Assembly (NCBI GenBank): GCA_015223225.1
Contig: JADFCQ010000001.1
Coordinates: forward strand, 682,001 to 746,000
Length of the DNA stretch: 64,000 nt
Direction of reading: 5' to 3'
Source: Acetobacteraceae bacterium H6797
GTDB lineage: Bacteria > Pseudomonadota > Alphaproteobacteria > Acetobacterales > Acetobacteraceae
Shown here piece by piece: positions 50,903 through 58,060 of the stretch (its first letter is position 1; each line of letters opens with the position of its first letter). The notes beneath the pieces were generated by a model. It did not search any database. It worked only from the letters and a program-made list of their open reading frames with translations, and had not been told where the DNA came from. A program made the position numbers and the translations under genes.

Positions 50903-52252
50903 CTACGGCAGCTGCTTGCCGCGATAGGTCTGCTCGAAGCGGCGCAGCAGCTTGTTGCCTTCGCTCACGATGCTGTCCAGCGCCTGGTCCATGGTCTTCT
51001 GGCCGGAGAAGGCGGCCTGCATTTCCGTCGCGTAGAGCGCGCGGATCTGGGTGAAATTGCCCAGGCGGATGCCGCGCGAATTCGGGCCCGGCGGCGTATA
51101 GGTGAGGCTCTGCATCACCACTTCGCGGCCCGCATTCTGCGGCTGCTGATAGAAGCCGCTATCGACCACCGCCTGCGCACCGCTGCGCGTCACGGGGATA
51201 TAGCCCGTGTTCTGCACCATGAACATTTCCTGCGCGGGCTGCGCGATGAAGTTCAGGAAGGCCGCGGCACCCTTGTATTCCGCCGCCGGCCGGCCCTTCA
51301 GCACCCAGAGCGAGGCGCCGCCCACCATCGAATTGGTGCGCGTATAGCCCTGGTAGAGCGGCAGCATGCCCACCGTCCATTCGAGGCCCTGCTTCGCCGT
51401 GCGGCCGATGCCGACATGGTTCGCGATCGAGCCCATCATCATCGCGCATTCGCCCGAGGCGAAGGCCGGCAGCAGCCCGCCGCTCTGCGGCGTGCGAACC
51501 TGGATAAGCCCTTCCTTGTACCAGGCCAGCAGGTTGTTCGCATGCTTGCGGAACAGGTCATTGACCACGAGCTGCGCGTCGAGCCCGCCGAAGCCGTTCT
51601 CCTTCGTCGCGATCGGCTGGTTATGGATCGCGTTGAACTGCTCCCAGGCCGCCCAGCTGTCGAAGTCGAGCGCGATGGGGCAGGCATGGCCTTGCGCCTT
51701 CAGCGCGCGTGCGGCCTTCTCCACCTCTTCCCAGGTCGCGGGCGGGTTCTCGAAGCCCACCGAGCGATAGGCGCCCTTGTTCCAATACATCACGGCCGAG
51801 GAGCTGTTGAACGGGAAGCTCAGCATCTCGCCTTCGCGCGTGGCGTAGTAATTGCCGATCGAGGGGATGTAGTTGTTCCAATCCACCCGATAGCCGTTGT
51901 TGGCCATCAACTCGCGCGCGGGCACATACTGGCCCGAGAGCATGAGGTCGGCCGTGCCCACGTCATAGACCTGCACGATGGTCGGCTGCTGATTGGCGCG
52001 GAAGGCCGCGATCGTGTTCTGCAGCGCCTGGTCGTAGGTGCCCTGGCCGGTGCAGACGATCTCGAACTCGTTCTGGCTCGCGTTGAAATTCTTGCAGTAG
52101 TTTTCCATCACCTCGGCGAGCTGGCCGGTCAGGCCGTACCACCAGGTGAATTTCTGGCGCTGCTGCTGCTGCGCCTCGGCGGCGCCGGAAACGGAAAGCG
52201 CGAGGCCGAGGGCCACGGCCCCCATCGCCTTCATGGCGTTACGACGGATCAT
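50903..52252 (-). CDS. ugpB: Glycerol-3-phosphate-binding protein UgpB
   Basis: A 449-residue periplasmic binding protein from the ATG at 52252 (GGGAGA upstream). Signal peptide KAMGAVALGLALSVSGAAEA, then FTWWYGLTGQLAEVMENYCK and NASQNEFEIVCTGQGTYDQA, which follow the UgpB pattern, and GECAMMMGSIANHVG in the hinge region. First gene of ugpBAEC. Glycerol-3-phosphate is the family substrate; glycerophosphodiesters are also possible. Confidence 0.92.
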   Translation of the reverse strand: MIRRNAMKAMGAVALGLALSVSGAAEAQQQQRQKFTWWYGLTGQLAEVMENYCKNFNASQNEFEIVCTGQGTYDQALQNTIAAFRANQQPTIVQVYDVGTADLMLSGQYVPARELMANNGYRVDWNNYIPSIGNYYATREGEMLSFPFNSSSAVMYWNKGAYRSVGFENPPATWEEVEKAARALKAQGHACPIALDFDSWAAWEQFNAIHNQPIATKENGFGGLDAQLVVNDLFRKHANNLLAWYKEGLIQVRTPQSGGLLPAFASGECAMMMGSIANHVGIGRTAKQGLEWTVGMLPLYQGYTRTNSMVGGASLWVLKGRPAAEYKGAAAFLNFIAQPAQEMFMVQNTGYIPVTRSGAQAVVDSGFYQQPQNAGREVVMQSLTYTPPGPNSRGIRLGNFTQIRALYATEMQAAFSGQKTMDQALDSIVSEGNKLLRRFEQTYRGKQLP

Positions 52253-52358
52253 GCCCGATCTCCCGCGGAGAGGTGGAAGGAGGGGCATGCGAGCCCCCCA
52301 AGGATGCGCGGGGCTTAAAGCCGATCCGTGACGGCCACTTTGCGGATCGATGACGGAT

Positions 52359-53192
52359 TCACGACACCTTGCCGCGCACCACTCCTGCCTCCGCCGCGCC
52401 GATCATCAGCACCCGGCTCCCCTCGCCCAGCATCGCCGCCACCGCGCCGAGCCCTTCGCCATCGCCCGCCTCGCGCGCCACCTGCAGAAACCCCGCCGCG
52501 CCCCGCTCCAGCTCCTGCCAGGCGAGCGCGCAGGGCGGTTCCCCCTCTCCCATCGCGGCCCTCAGCCAGGGCGCCTCGCCCTCCTCCATCACGATGATCG
52601 CCGGCGCCTCGCGCCCCAGCCGCGACCGCGCCTCGACGGAGGCCGCCGCCGCCAGCAACGCCCCCTCGGCGAGAAGATGCGTCACCCGCCCCTCCATCGC
52701 CGCCAGCGCCTCGCCGACCGCCATGCGCAGCCCCTGCATCACGTCCCGCACCGGCTCCGTCACGCCTTCGCGGGAGAGGGCCGGTAGGTCCAGCATCTCC
52801 TTCCCCCGCAGGCCCATCCGCGCAGCCGCCCAGGCCAGCGCCGCCCGATGCCCCGCATCGCCCTCCCCGGTCAGGCCGAACACCGCCGCCTCCGGCACCC
52901 CGCCCGCGAAAAGCCCCTCGGCCGTCGCCCGCACACCCCGCCGCGCCAGCGCCGCCACCACGAGCCGCCCCGCCGCATGCGCCACCCCGAGCGCCTCCGG
53001 CACGCCCAGCCCGAACCGCGCGCCCTCGTCCTTCACCCAGCCGCCCGGCACGGCCTTCAGAGGCGTCGCCGCCCCAGCCCAGCCCGCGATCTCCCCCGCC
53101 GCCCGCCGCGCCCCGCTTTCGGGCAGCAGCACCAGCCCCGGCACGCCCCGGTTGGGATTGGCGAAAAAGCGAAGGGGGATAAGACGGTCCAT
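52359..53192 (-). CDS. Conserved-looking protein of unknown function with a start codon inside a hairpin
   Basis: A 277-residue Ala/Gly-rich protein without signal peptide or membrane helix. It starts MDRLIPLRFFANPNRGVPGL. Recognisable pieces are VPEAAVFGLTGEGDAGHRAA and RLGREAPAIIVMEEGEAPWL, neither matching a motif I know. The alternating alpha/beta pattern suggests a Rossmann-like enzyme or its relic. The ATG lies in the loop of a perfect 13-bp hairpin shared with the spacer after the MFS gene, 45 bp upstream. It is in the same orientation as that gene and as ugpB downstream. Confidence 0.75.
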   Translation of the reverse strand: MDRLIPLRFFANPNRGVPGLVLLPESGARRAAGEIAGWAGAATPLKAVPGGWVKDEGARFGLGVPEALGVAHAAGRLVVAALARRGVRATAEGLFAGGVPEAAVFGLTGEGDAGHRAALAWAAARMGLRGKEMLDLPALSREGVTEPVRDVMQGLRMAVGEALAAMEGRVTHLLAEGALLAAAASVEARSRLGREAPAIIVMEEGEAPWLRAAMGEGEPPCALAWQELERGAAGFLQVAREAGDGEGLGAVAAMLGEGSRVLMIGAAEAGVVRGKVS

Positions 53193-53210
53193 CCCGCCTT
53201 ATCCCCCTTC
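53171..53210 (-). promoter_or_regulatory. Long hairpin spanning a start codon
   Basis: GAAGGGGGATAAG (53171-53183) and CTTATCCCCCTTC (53198-53210) are perfect inverted repeats, and CGG/CCG pairs inside the loop. On the minus-strand mRNA the 5' arm includes the purine-rich ribosome-site region, the ATG (53192-53190) is in the loop, and the 3' arm is codons 4-8. As drawn it would mask translation initiation of the unknown gene, or it could end the MFS transcript. Confidence 0.75.
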
Positions 53211-53236
53211 ACCAGCCCCAAGGCCAGAAGGCCCTA

Positions 53237-54580
53237 TCAGACCGTCCGGCGCTGCGCCGCCGGCACCGCCTCGTCCCGCCGCCCCAACTCATGCAGCGGC
53301 GTCTTGTAGGTCTCCCGCGCCGTCATGATCGCAATCGCCGAGATCAGCGCCGTCACCGAGGTGAAGGCCGCGACGGGATACCACCCGCCAGGCCCGCTCC
53401 CGAGCAGCGCCGCGCTGATGGTCGGCGCGAAGCCGCCCAGCGCGAAGCCGATCTGCGTGCCGATCGCCATGCCCGAAAGCCGCACCCGGGTGGAGAACAT
53501 CTCACCGTAGAGCGAGGGCCAGATCCCGTTCGAGGCGCTGTAGACCACGCCCGAGAGCAGCAGGCCGAGCACGAAGATGAGCGTGATGTTCATCTCGTGG
53601 ATCGCCCAGATATAGGGCCAGATCAGCACCGCGCAGCCCAGCGCGCCGAAGATGAAGACAGGCTTGCGCCCGATCCGGTCCGACAGCATCGCCCAGGCCG
53701 GAATGGCCGCCAGCGCCACCACATTGGCCAGCACCAGCACGGTCAGCATGGTCGGCCGGTCGATATGCATCGTGTTCACGGCATAGGAGAGCGTGAAGAC
53801 GCTGAAGATCGTGCTCACCACCGAGATCAGCGCGCCGAAGATGATGCGCAGCACATTCGCCCAATGGTCGCGGAACAGCTCATAGACCGGCGCGGCCGCC
53901 TTCTCGCCCTTCTCCGAAGCCTCCGCGAAGGCCGGCGTCTCGGGCAGCGAGCGCCGCACCCAGAAGCCCACGATCACGACCAGCGCCGAGAGGAAGAAGG
54001 GAATGCGCCAGCCCCAGGCCAGCATATCCGCCTCGCTCATCTGCGTGATGGGGATGAAGACGAGCGTGGCGAGAATCAGCCCGCCCTGCGTGCCGCTCAG
54101 CGTGAAGCTGGTAAAGAAGGCGCGGCGATGCGGCGGCGCGTGTTCCAGCGTCATGGAATTCGCGCCCGCCTGCTCGCCCGCGGCCGAAATGCCCTGCAGC
54201 AGCCGCGCGATCACCAGCAGCACCGGGGCCAGCACGCCCACCTGCTCATAGGTCGGCAGGCAGCCGATCATGAAGGTCGAGATGCCCATCAGCAGCAGGG
54301 TGAGCGTCAGCACCCGCTTTCGCCCGTAGCGGTCGCCCAGATGCCCGAGCGCCACCGCGCCGAAGGGCCGCGCGATATAGGCCACGCCGAAAGTCGCGAA
54401 AGCCGCGATGGAGGCGATGCGCGGGTCGGCGGCCGAGAAGAATAGCTTCGGGAAGATCAGCGCCGCCGCCGTCCCATAGATGAAGAAGTCATAATACTCG
54501 ACGACGCTGCCGATCCAGCTCGCGAATGCCGCCTTGACGGGGGCTGCCTTGGGCGTCGCGCCCGGGGTGGAGTTGCTCAT
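53237..54580 (-). CDS. MFS transporter, metabolite:H+ symporter (MHS) type
   Basis: A 447-residue, twelve-helix transporter of the MHS branch (ProP/KgtP/ShiA relatives). Signatures are AAFASWIGSVVEYYDFFIYG at the N-terminus, FGAVALGHLGDRYGRKRVLT after TM2, and RLLQGISAAGEQAGANSMTL in TM4. It imports a small organic acid or betaine with protons; the specific substrate is unclear. Monocistronic, with a 380-bp spacer upstream. Confidence 0.94.
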   Translation of the reverse strand: MSNSTPGATPKAAPVKAAFASWIGSVVEYYDFFIYGTAAALIFPKLFFSAADPRIASIAAFATFGVAYIARPFGAVALGHLGDRYGRKRVLTLTLLLMGISTFMIGCLPTYEQVGVLAPVLLVIARLLQGISAAGEQAGANSMTLEHAPPHRRAFFTSFTLSGTQGGLILATLVFIPITQMSEADMLAWGWRIPFFLSALVVIVGFWVRRSLPETPAFAEASEKGEKAAAPVYELFRDHWANVLRIIFGALISVVSTIFSVFTLSYAVNTMHIDRPTMLTVLVLANVVALAAIPAWAMLSDRIGRKPVFIFGALGCAVLIWPYIWAIHEMNITLIFVLGLLLSGVVYSASNGIWPSLYGEMFSTRVRLSGMAIGTQIGFALGGFAPTISAALLGSGPGGWYPVAAFTSVTALISAIAIMTARETYKTPLHELGRRDEAVPAAQRRTV

Positions 54581-54915
54581 TCCGGTCGATCCGTTTCTTC
54601 CACGCGCCTTACCCCGAACGGAGGCATGACGCGATCTCGTTGCTTTTGCTGAAATTCAGGCCCGCCGACGCGCGAAAGCGCCCGCACCGCCCGCGGGGGC
54701 GGCCAGATCACACGATGAGAATCGGCTGGGAGAATTCATGTCCGGTCCTTCCCTGGCTCGCCCCTTCGGGCCGCCTCGTCGGCGTTTGACGCCGTATCGG
54801 GATCTTTATGAACCATCCAGTGAGTTAACGACAACCCTCTTTCCCGTCACATTCGGTCCAGGAAACGGCCACGACTTTCCACTTCGTGCTGCGTCGCCCC
54901 AGCACGACGCCAAAG
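54581..54915. other. Spacer between amidohydrolase terminator and MFS gene
   Basis: No gene with coding character. CGCGCGAAAGCGC near 54670 is a short hairpin. The region must hold the MFS promoter on the minus strand; no convincing hexamer pair is visible there. Confidence 0.5.
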
Positions 54916-54936
54916 AAAAAGGGGCCCGAAGGCCCC
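54916..54936 (-). terminator. Intrinsic terminator of the amidohydrolase gene
   Basis: On the minus strand GGGGCC-TTCG-GGCCCC is followed directly by TTTTT. A UUCG tetraloop on a six-GC stem with five U is a textbook factor-independent terminator. It begins 25 bases after the stop codon. Confidence 0.92.
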
Positions 54937-54960
54937 TCGAACGCGCGGGAAACGGCGCCC

Positions 54961-56379
54961 TCAGCGCCGCACTTGTCCCCAGCCCGGCTTCTCCTCCGCC
55001 ATGCCCGCCAGCCCCGATCGCGCCAGCATCGCGGCCGCCTCTTCCTCGGCCCTGGCCACCACGGCGCGCACATCCACACCCTGCGGCACGCGGTCGCGCA
55101 TTTTCACCTGCCCGCCCACGACCACATCCCGCACATCCCCGCCCGAGGCGAAATAGACCAGGCGCGAGACGGGCATATTCGCCGGCGCCATATGCGGCGC
55201 GGCCATGTCCACGGTGATGATATCGGCCAGCTTGCCCACCTCCAGGCTGCCGATCTCATGGCCCATGCCGAGCACATGCGCGGCATCGATGGTGCACATT
55301 TCCAGCACCTTGCCCGGCGGCAGCAGGCACTCGTCGCGATAATGCCGCTGATGCAGCCGGATGGCCTGCACCATATGCCGGAACATGTCGCTCGAGCGGT
55401 CCGGCGCCGTGGCATCGCTACCGAGGATCACCCGCACCCCGCGCTCCATCAGCGCCGGCGCCGGGCAATAGCCGCGCACGGCGGCGAGCGCGGTCGGGTT
55501 ATGCACCACGGCCGCGCCGGTCCGCGCCAGCGTCTCGATATCGGCATCCGTCAGGTCGGTGCAGTGGCTGAACAGGCTCATCGGCCCGCAAAGCCCGAAC
55601 ATCCGCTCCGCCATGGCGATGCTGCCCGCGCCATGCCCATCCTGATGGAAGAGGCAGCCATAGCGCGCGGCCAGGTCCATCATCGCCCGCCCCTGCCAGG
55701 CGATGAGTTGCACCTCCGCCGGGTCATGCTGCTGCTTGCGATAGACGGGCATCAGCGTCGCGATGCGGATGCCGCCCCGCCCGTGCCAGCGCGCGATATT
55801 GGCCGCGATGGTCTCGTATTGCTTCTCGAAGCCGATCTGCCGCTCCACGCCATCGGCGCCCACATAGGTCCAGGGATGCGGCGGCCGCGTCGGCCCCATG
55901 GCGAGAATTTCGCGCAATCCCACCATGCTCACCGCCGCGCAATGCGCGTCGCAGAAGCCGGGGTCATCCACCCGCGTCACGCTGTCGCCACCACCCAGGA
56001 TGGAAACGCCCGTGGTCACGCCGAACATCAGCCGCTCGACGGAAGCCAGCATCGCCTCGGCGAACCAGAAGCTCGGCGGCGAGGCGCGGGTATAGATCCG
56101 CCCGCAGGCCTCCATCCAGGCACGGCCATCGCCATTGCCCAGCGTCTTCACCAGCCCATGCCCGGCATGGGCATGGCCGTCGATCAGCCCCGGCAGAATG
56201 GCCTTGCCGCGAGCGTCAATGACCAGCGGATTGCCATGCCCATGGGCCGGCACCACCTCGGCCATGGGCCCGACGGCGAGAATGCGCCCGCCGCCCACCG
56301 CCACCGCCCCATCGGGGATGACGCGCCGCGCCCCGTCCATGGTGACGATCGTACCACCGGCAATGACCAGCTCAGCCAT
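54961..56379 (-). CDS. Amidohydrolase family protein (TRZ/ATZ, cytosine-deaminase-like)
   Basis: A 472-residue metal-dependent deaminase/hydrolase from the ATG at 56379 (GGGGAGCG upstream). The first metal site is LIDGHAHAGHG, the second His is in LFHQDGHGAGS, the third in SLFSHCTDL, and the catalytic Asp in VILGSDATAPD. The C-terminal small beta domain reads GKLADIITVDMAAPHMAPAN. It probably deaminates or dechlorinates an N-heterocycle such as guanine or a cytosine analogue; the exact substrate is not deducible. Monocistronic with its own terminator. Confidence 0.93.
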   Translation of the reverse strand: MAELVIAGGTIVTMDGARRVIPDGAVAVGGGRILAVGPMAEVVPAHGHGNPLVIDARGKAILPGLIDGHAHAGHGLVKTLGNGDGRAWMEACGRIYTRASPPSFWFAEAMLASVERLMFGVTTGVSILGGGDSVTRVDDPGFCDAHCAAVSMVGLREILAMGPTRPPHPWTYVGADGVERQIGFEKQYETIAANIARWHGRGGIRIATLMPVYRKQQHDPAEVQLIAWQGRAMMDLAARYGCLFHQDGHGAGSIAMAERMFGLCGPMSLFSHCTDLTDADIETLARTGAAVVHNPTALAAVRGYCPAPALMERGVRVILGSDATAPDRSSDMFRHMVQAIRLHQRHYRDECLLPPGKVLEMCTIDAAHVLGMGHEIGSLEVGKLADIITVDMAAPHMAPANMPVSRLVYFASGGDVRDVVVGGQVKMRDRVPQGVDVRAVVARAEEEAAAMLARSGLAGMAEEKPGWGQVRR

Positions 56380-56596
56380 GAAGCGCTCCCCGCACCGCGC
56401 GCGAAGCCGCGCGTCAGTCACGCCCAGGCTGGCCGCTCATCCCGGACCTGGTCAATAGCGCGTCGGCCCCCGGCTCAGCGGCGCAGCGCAACCGGCTCGA
56501 TCGCGCCCGCCATCCAGGGCCGAAAGCGCCGGGACCCGTTCAGCGTCGCGCCCACGCCCCGGCAAGCGGCGCATCCACGCCGCCCGGCGCGCCCGC

Positions 56597-57055
56597 TCAG
56601 GCGCCAAGCTTGGCCTTCACCAGCGGTCCGGCCTTGGCCATATCCATGGTCGCGGCGTATTTCCCGCGCAGCACGGCCATCACCTTGCCCATGTCCTTGA
56701 TGCTCGTGGCCCCCGCCTCGGCCACGGCGGCCTCCACGGCGGCGGCCATGGCGGCATCGTCCATCTGCTGCGGCAGGAAGCTTTCGATCACGGCGATCTC
56801 GGCCTCCTCCTTCGCCGCCAGCTCCTCGCGCCCGCCCTGGCGATAAAGCTCCACGCTCTCGCGCCGGCTCTTCACCATCGAGCGCAGCATGGAGACGATC
56901 TGCTCGTCCGGCACCGCCTCGGCGGCCGGGCGGGCGGCGATGTCGGTATCCTTCAGCTTGGCCATGATCATGCGGATCGCGGAGGTGCGGGCCGAATCCT
57001 TGGCGATCATCGACGCCTTGAGCGCCTCGGTGAAACGCGGGCGAAGCTCGGACAT
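56597..57055 (-). CDS. GatB/YqeY domain-containing protein
   Basis: A 152-residue YqeY-like protein from the ATG at 57055; the frame continues upstream without similarity. It starts LRPRFTEALKASMIAKDSAR and contains RSMVKSRRESVELYRQGGRE, EEAEIAVIESFLPQQM and the C-terminal SIKDMGKVMAVLRGKY, all typical. The domain is related to the tRNA-binding tail of GatB; function unknown. Its place next to carA is a conserved alphaproteobacterial arrangement. Confidence 0.95.
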   Translation of the reverse strand: MSELRPRFTEALKASMIAKDSARTSAIRMIMAKLKDTDIAARPAAEAVPDEQIVSMLRSMVKSRRESVELYRQGGREELAAKEEAEIAVIESFLPQQMDDAAMAAAVEAAVAEAGATSIKDMGKVMAVLRGKYAATMDMAKAGPLVKAKLGA

Positions 57056-57161
57056 GGGGATAGCCTCCCGGGCTGGTTTGAATCGATCAGGGCGGGGGTT
57101 ATGCAGCAGCCGCGCCGATATGCCCATATCCGCTATCGGCAGGGCACCGGAGCGCCCCGGC

Positions 57162-57192
57162 TTGACCTCGGCCCCTTGTGGCTGGAGCTTCC
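57162..57192 (+). promoter_or_regulatory. Possible MerR-family-type promoter dyad
   Basis: TTGACC (57162-57167) is followed by a 19-bp spacer with an imperfect dyad (CTCGGCC-CCTTGT-GGCTGGAG) and a weak -10. A long spacer filled with a GC-type dyad around CCTTG is the pattern of CueR/MerR-controlled promoters. It lies just upstream of the unknown membrane-anchored gene. No MerR gene is in the window. Confidence 0.35.
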
Positions 57193-57218
57193 CCCTCCAA
57201 GCAAAGGAGGCGCACCGC

Positions 57219-57923
57219 ATGGGGAATCGCTCTGCCCTGATCCTGTCGCCCGGCCCTGGCTCGGCAGCGGAGGAACAACCGTCCTTCGCCTTCGAGGGCA
57301 ATAATTTCGTCCCCCTCTTCTGGTTCGCCGCTTTTCCGGCCGAGTCCGTCGAGGGCTGGGAAGCCGCCTGGCACGCCCATCTCGCCGCCGTGGAGCGCGA
57401 CGAGCCCCTCCCCGATACCATCCTGTGGACCTCGTGGCCCGAGGCACGGGAGCGGCTGGCCGCGCTTTCCGCCTATCTCGGCCAGATGCACCGCAAGCCC
57501 GGCTGGGCCCGGCTCTTCCAGAACTGGCTCGCCGCCCTGAACGAACTGGCCGAAGCCCGCCAGGCGCAATGGCTCGGCATGCATCTGAGCGAGATCTTCG
57601 CCTTTCACGAAGACCCGCAGGCCATGGTGCAGGATACGCTGGCCGGCATCGCCCTATGGCAGGGCATCCCGGACCTGCCCGAGCCCCAGCACCCCCGTGA
57701 ACTCACCGGCGACCCGGCCGACCCGCTCATCGCCGCCTATTTCTCCCCCGAACAGGCGCCCGCCCCCCGCCCGCCCCGCCGGCTGCGCCTGAGCGACTGG
57801 CTGGCCCTGCCTGCCATGGCCGTGGTCCTGGGCGGGATCTGGGTCTATTCCCAATCCATCCTCTACACCCTCCTCGCCCTGGCGATTCTGGCCGCCGCCG
57901 TCTATTGGCGCCTCAGATCCTGA
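57219..57923 (+). CDS. C-terminally membrane-anchored protein of unknown function
   Basis: A 234-residue protein; AAGGAGG at 57204-57210 fixes the ATG at 57219. Residues 1-180 are a soluble, Trp/Ala-rich helical domain (FEGNNFVPLFWFAAFPAESV, MHRKPGWARLFQNWLAALNE). Residues about 190-230 hold two hydrophobic segments (WLALPAMAVVLGGIWVY and ILYTLLALAILAAAVYW), so it is tail-anchored facing the cytoplasm. No family recognised. It sits between the GatB/YqeY gene (divergent) and carA. Confidence 0.8.
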   Translation: MGNRSALILSPGPGSAAEEQPSFAFEGNNFVPLFWFAAFPAESVEGWEAAWHAHLAAVERDEPLPDTILWTSWPEARERLAALSAYLGQMHRKPGWARLFQNWLAALNELAEARQAQWLGMHLSEIFAFHEDPQAMVQDTLAGIALWQGIPDLPEPQHPRELTGDPADPLIAAYFSPEQAPAPRPPRRLRLSDWLALPAMAVVLGGIWVYSQSILYTLLALAILAAAVYWRLRS

Positions 57924-57931
57924 CCTGACGC

Positions 57932-57983
57932 CGCAGCGGGACCTCGCAGCGGAACCTCGCAGCGGAACCTCGCAGTGGGAAAT
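57932..57983 (+). repeat. Four tandem 13-bp repeats upstream of carA
   Basis: CGCAGCGGGACCT, CGCAGCGGAACCT, CGCAGCGGAACCT and CGCAGTGGGAAAT follow each other without gaps, immediately after the stop of the preceding gene. The fourth runs into the first palindrome of the operator-like cluster. Confidence 0.9.
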
Positions 57984-58046
57984 TTCCCACTTTGGGAAAA
58001 AACTTCCCAGTCACCCGATTTCCCTCGCCTGGGAAATTTTTTCCCG
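57975..58046. promoter_or_regulatory. Cluster of TGGGAA/TTCCCA palindromes, candidate car operator
   Basis: Site 1 is a perfect 16-bp palindrome GTGGGAAATTTCCCAC (57975-57990). Site 2 is TGGGAA-N5-TTCCCA (57993-58009). Site 3 is TGGGAA-N5-TTCCCG (58030-58046), and an interlocking ATTTCCC-N6-GGGAAAT joins 58018-58037. They end 14 bases before the ATG of the helix-turn-helix/CarA frame. Repeated half-sites with fixed spacing are the form expected of a dimeric regulator's operators. They do not match ArgR or PyrR sites. Confidence 0.75.
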
Positions 58047-58060
58047 CTAAAAGACCTCCC

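Noticed and set aside
54785..54811. TTGACG and TATGAA as a + strand promoter
   Set aside because: Spacing is 15 bp and there is no + strand gene downstream; both flanking genes are on the minus strand.
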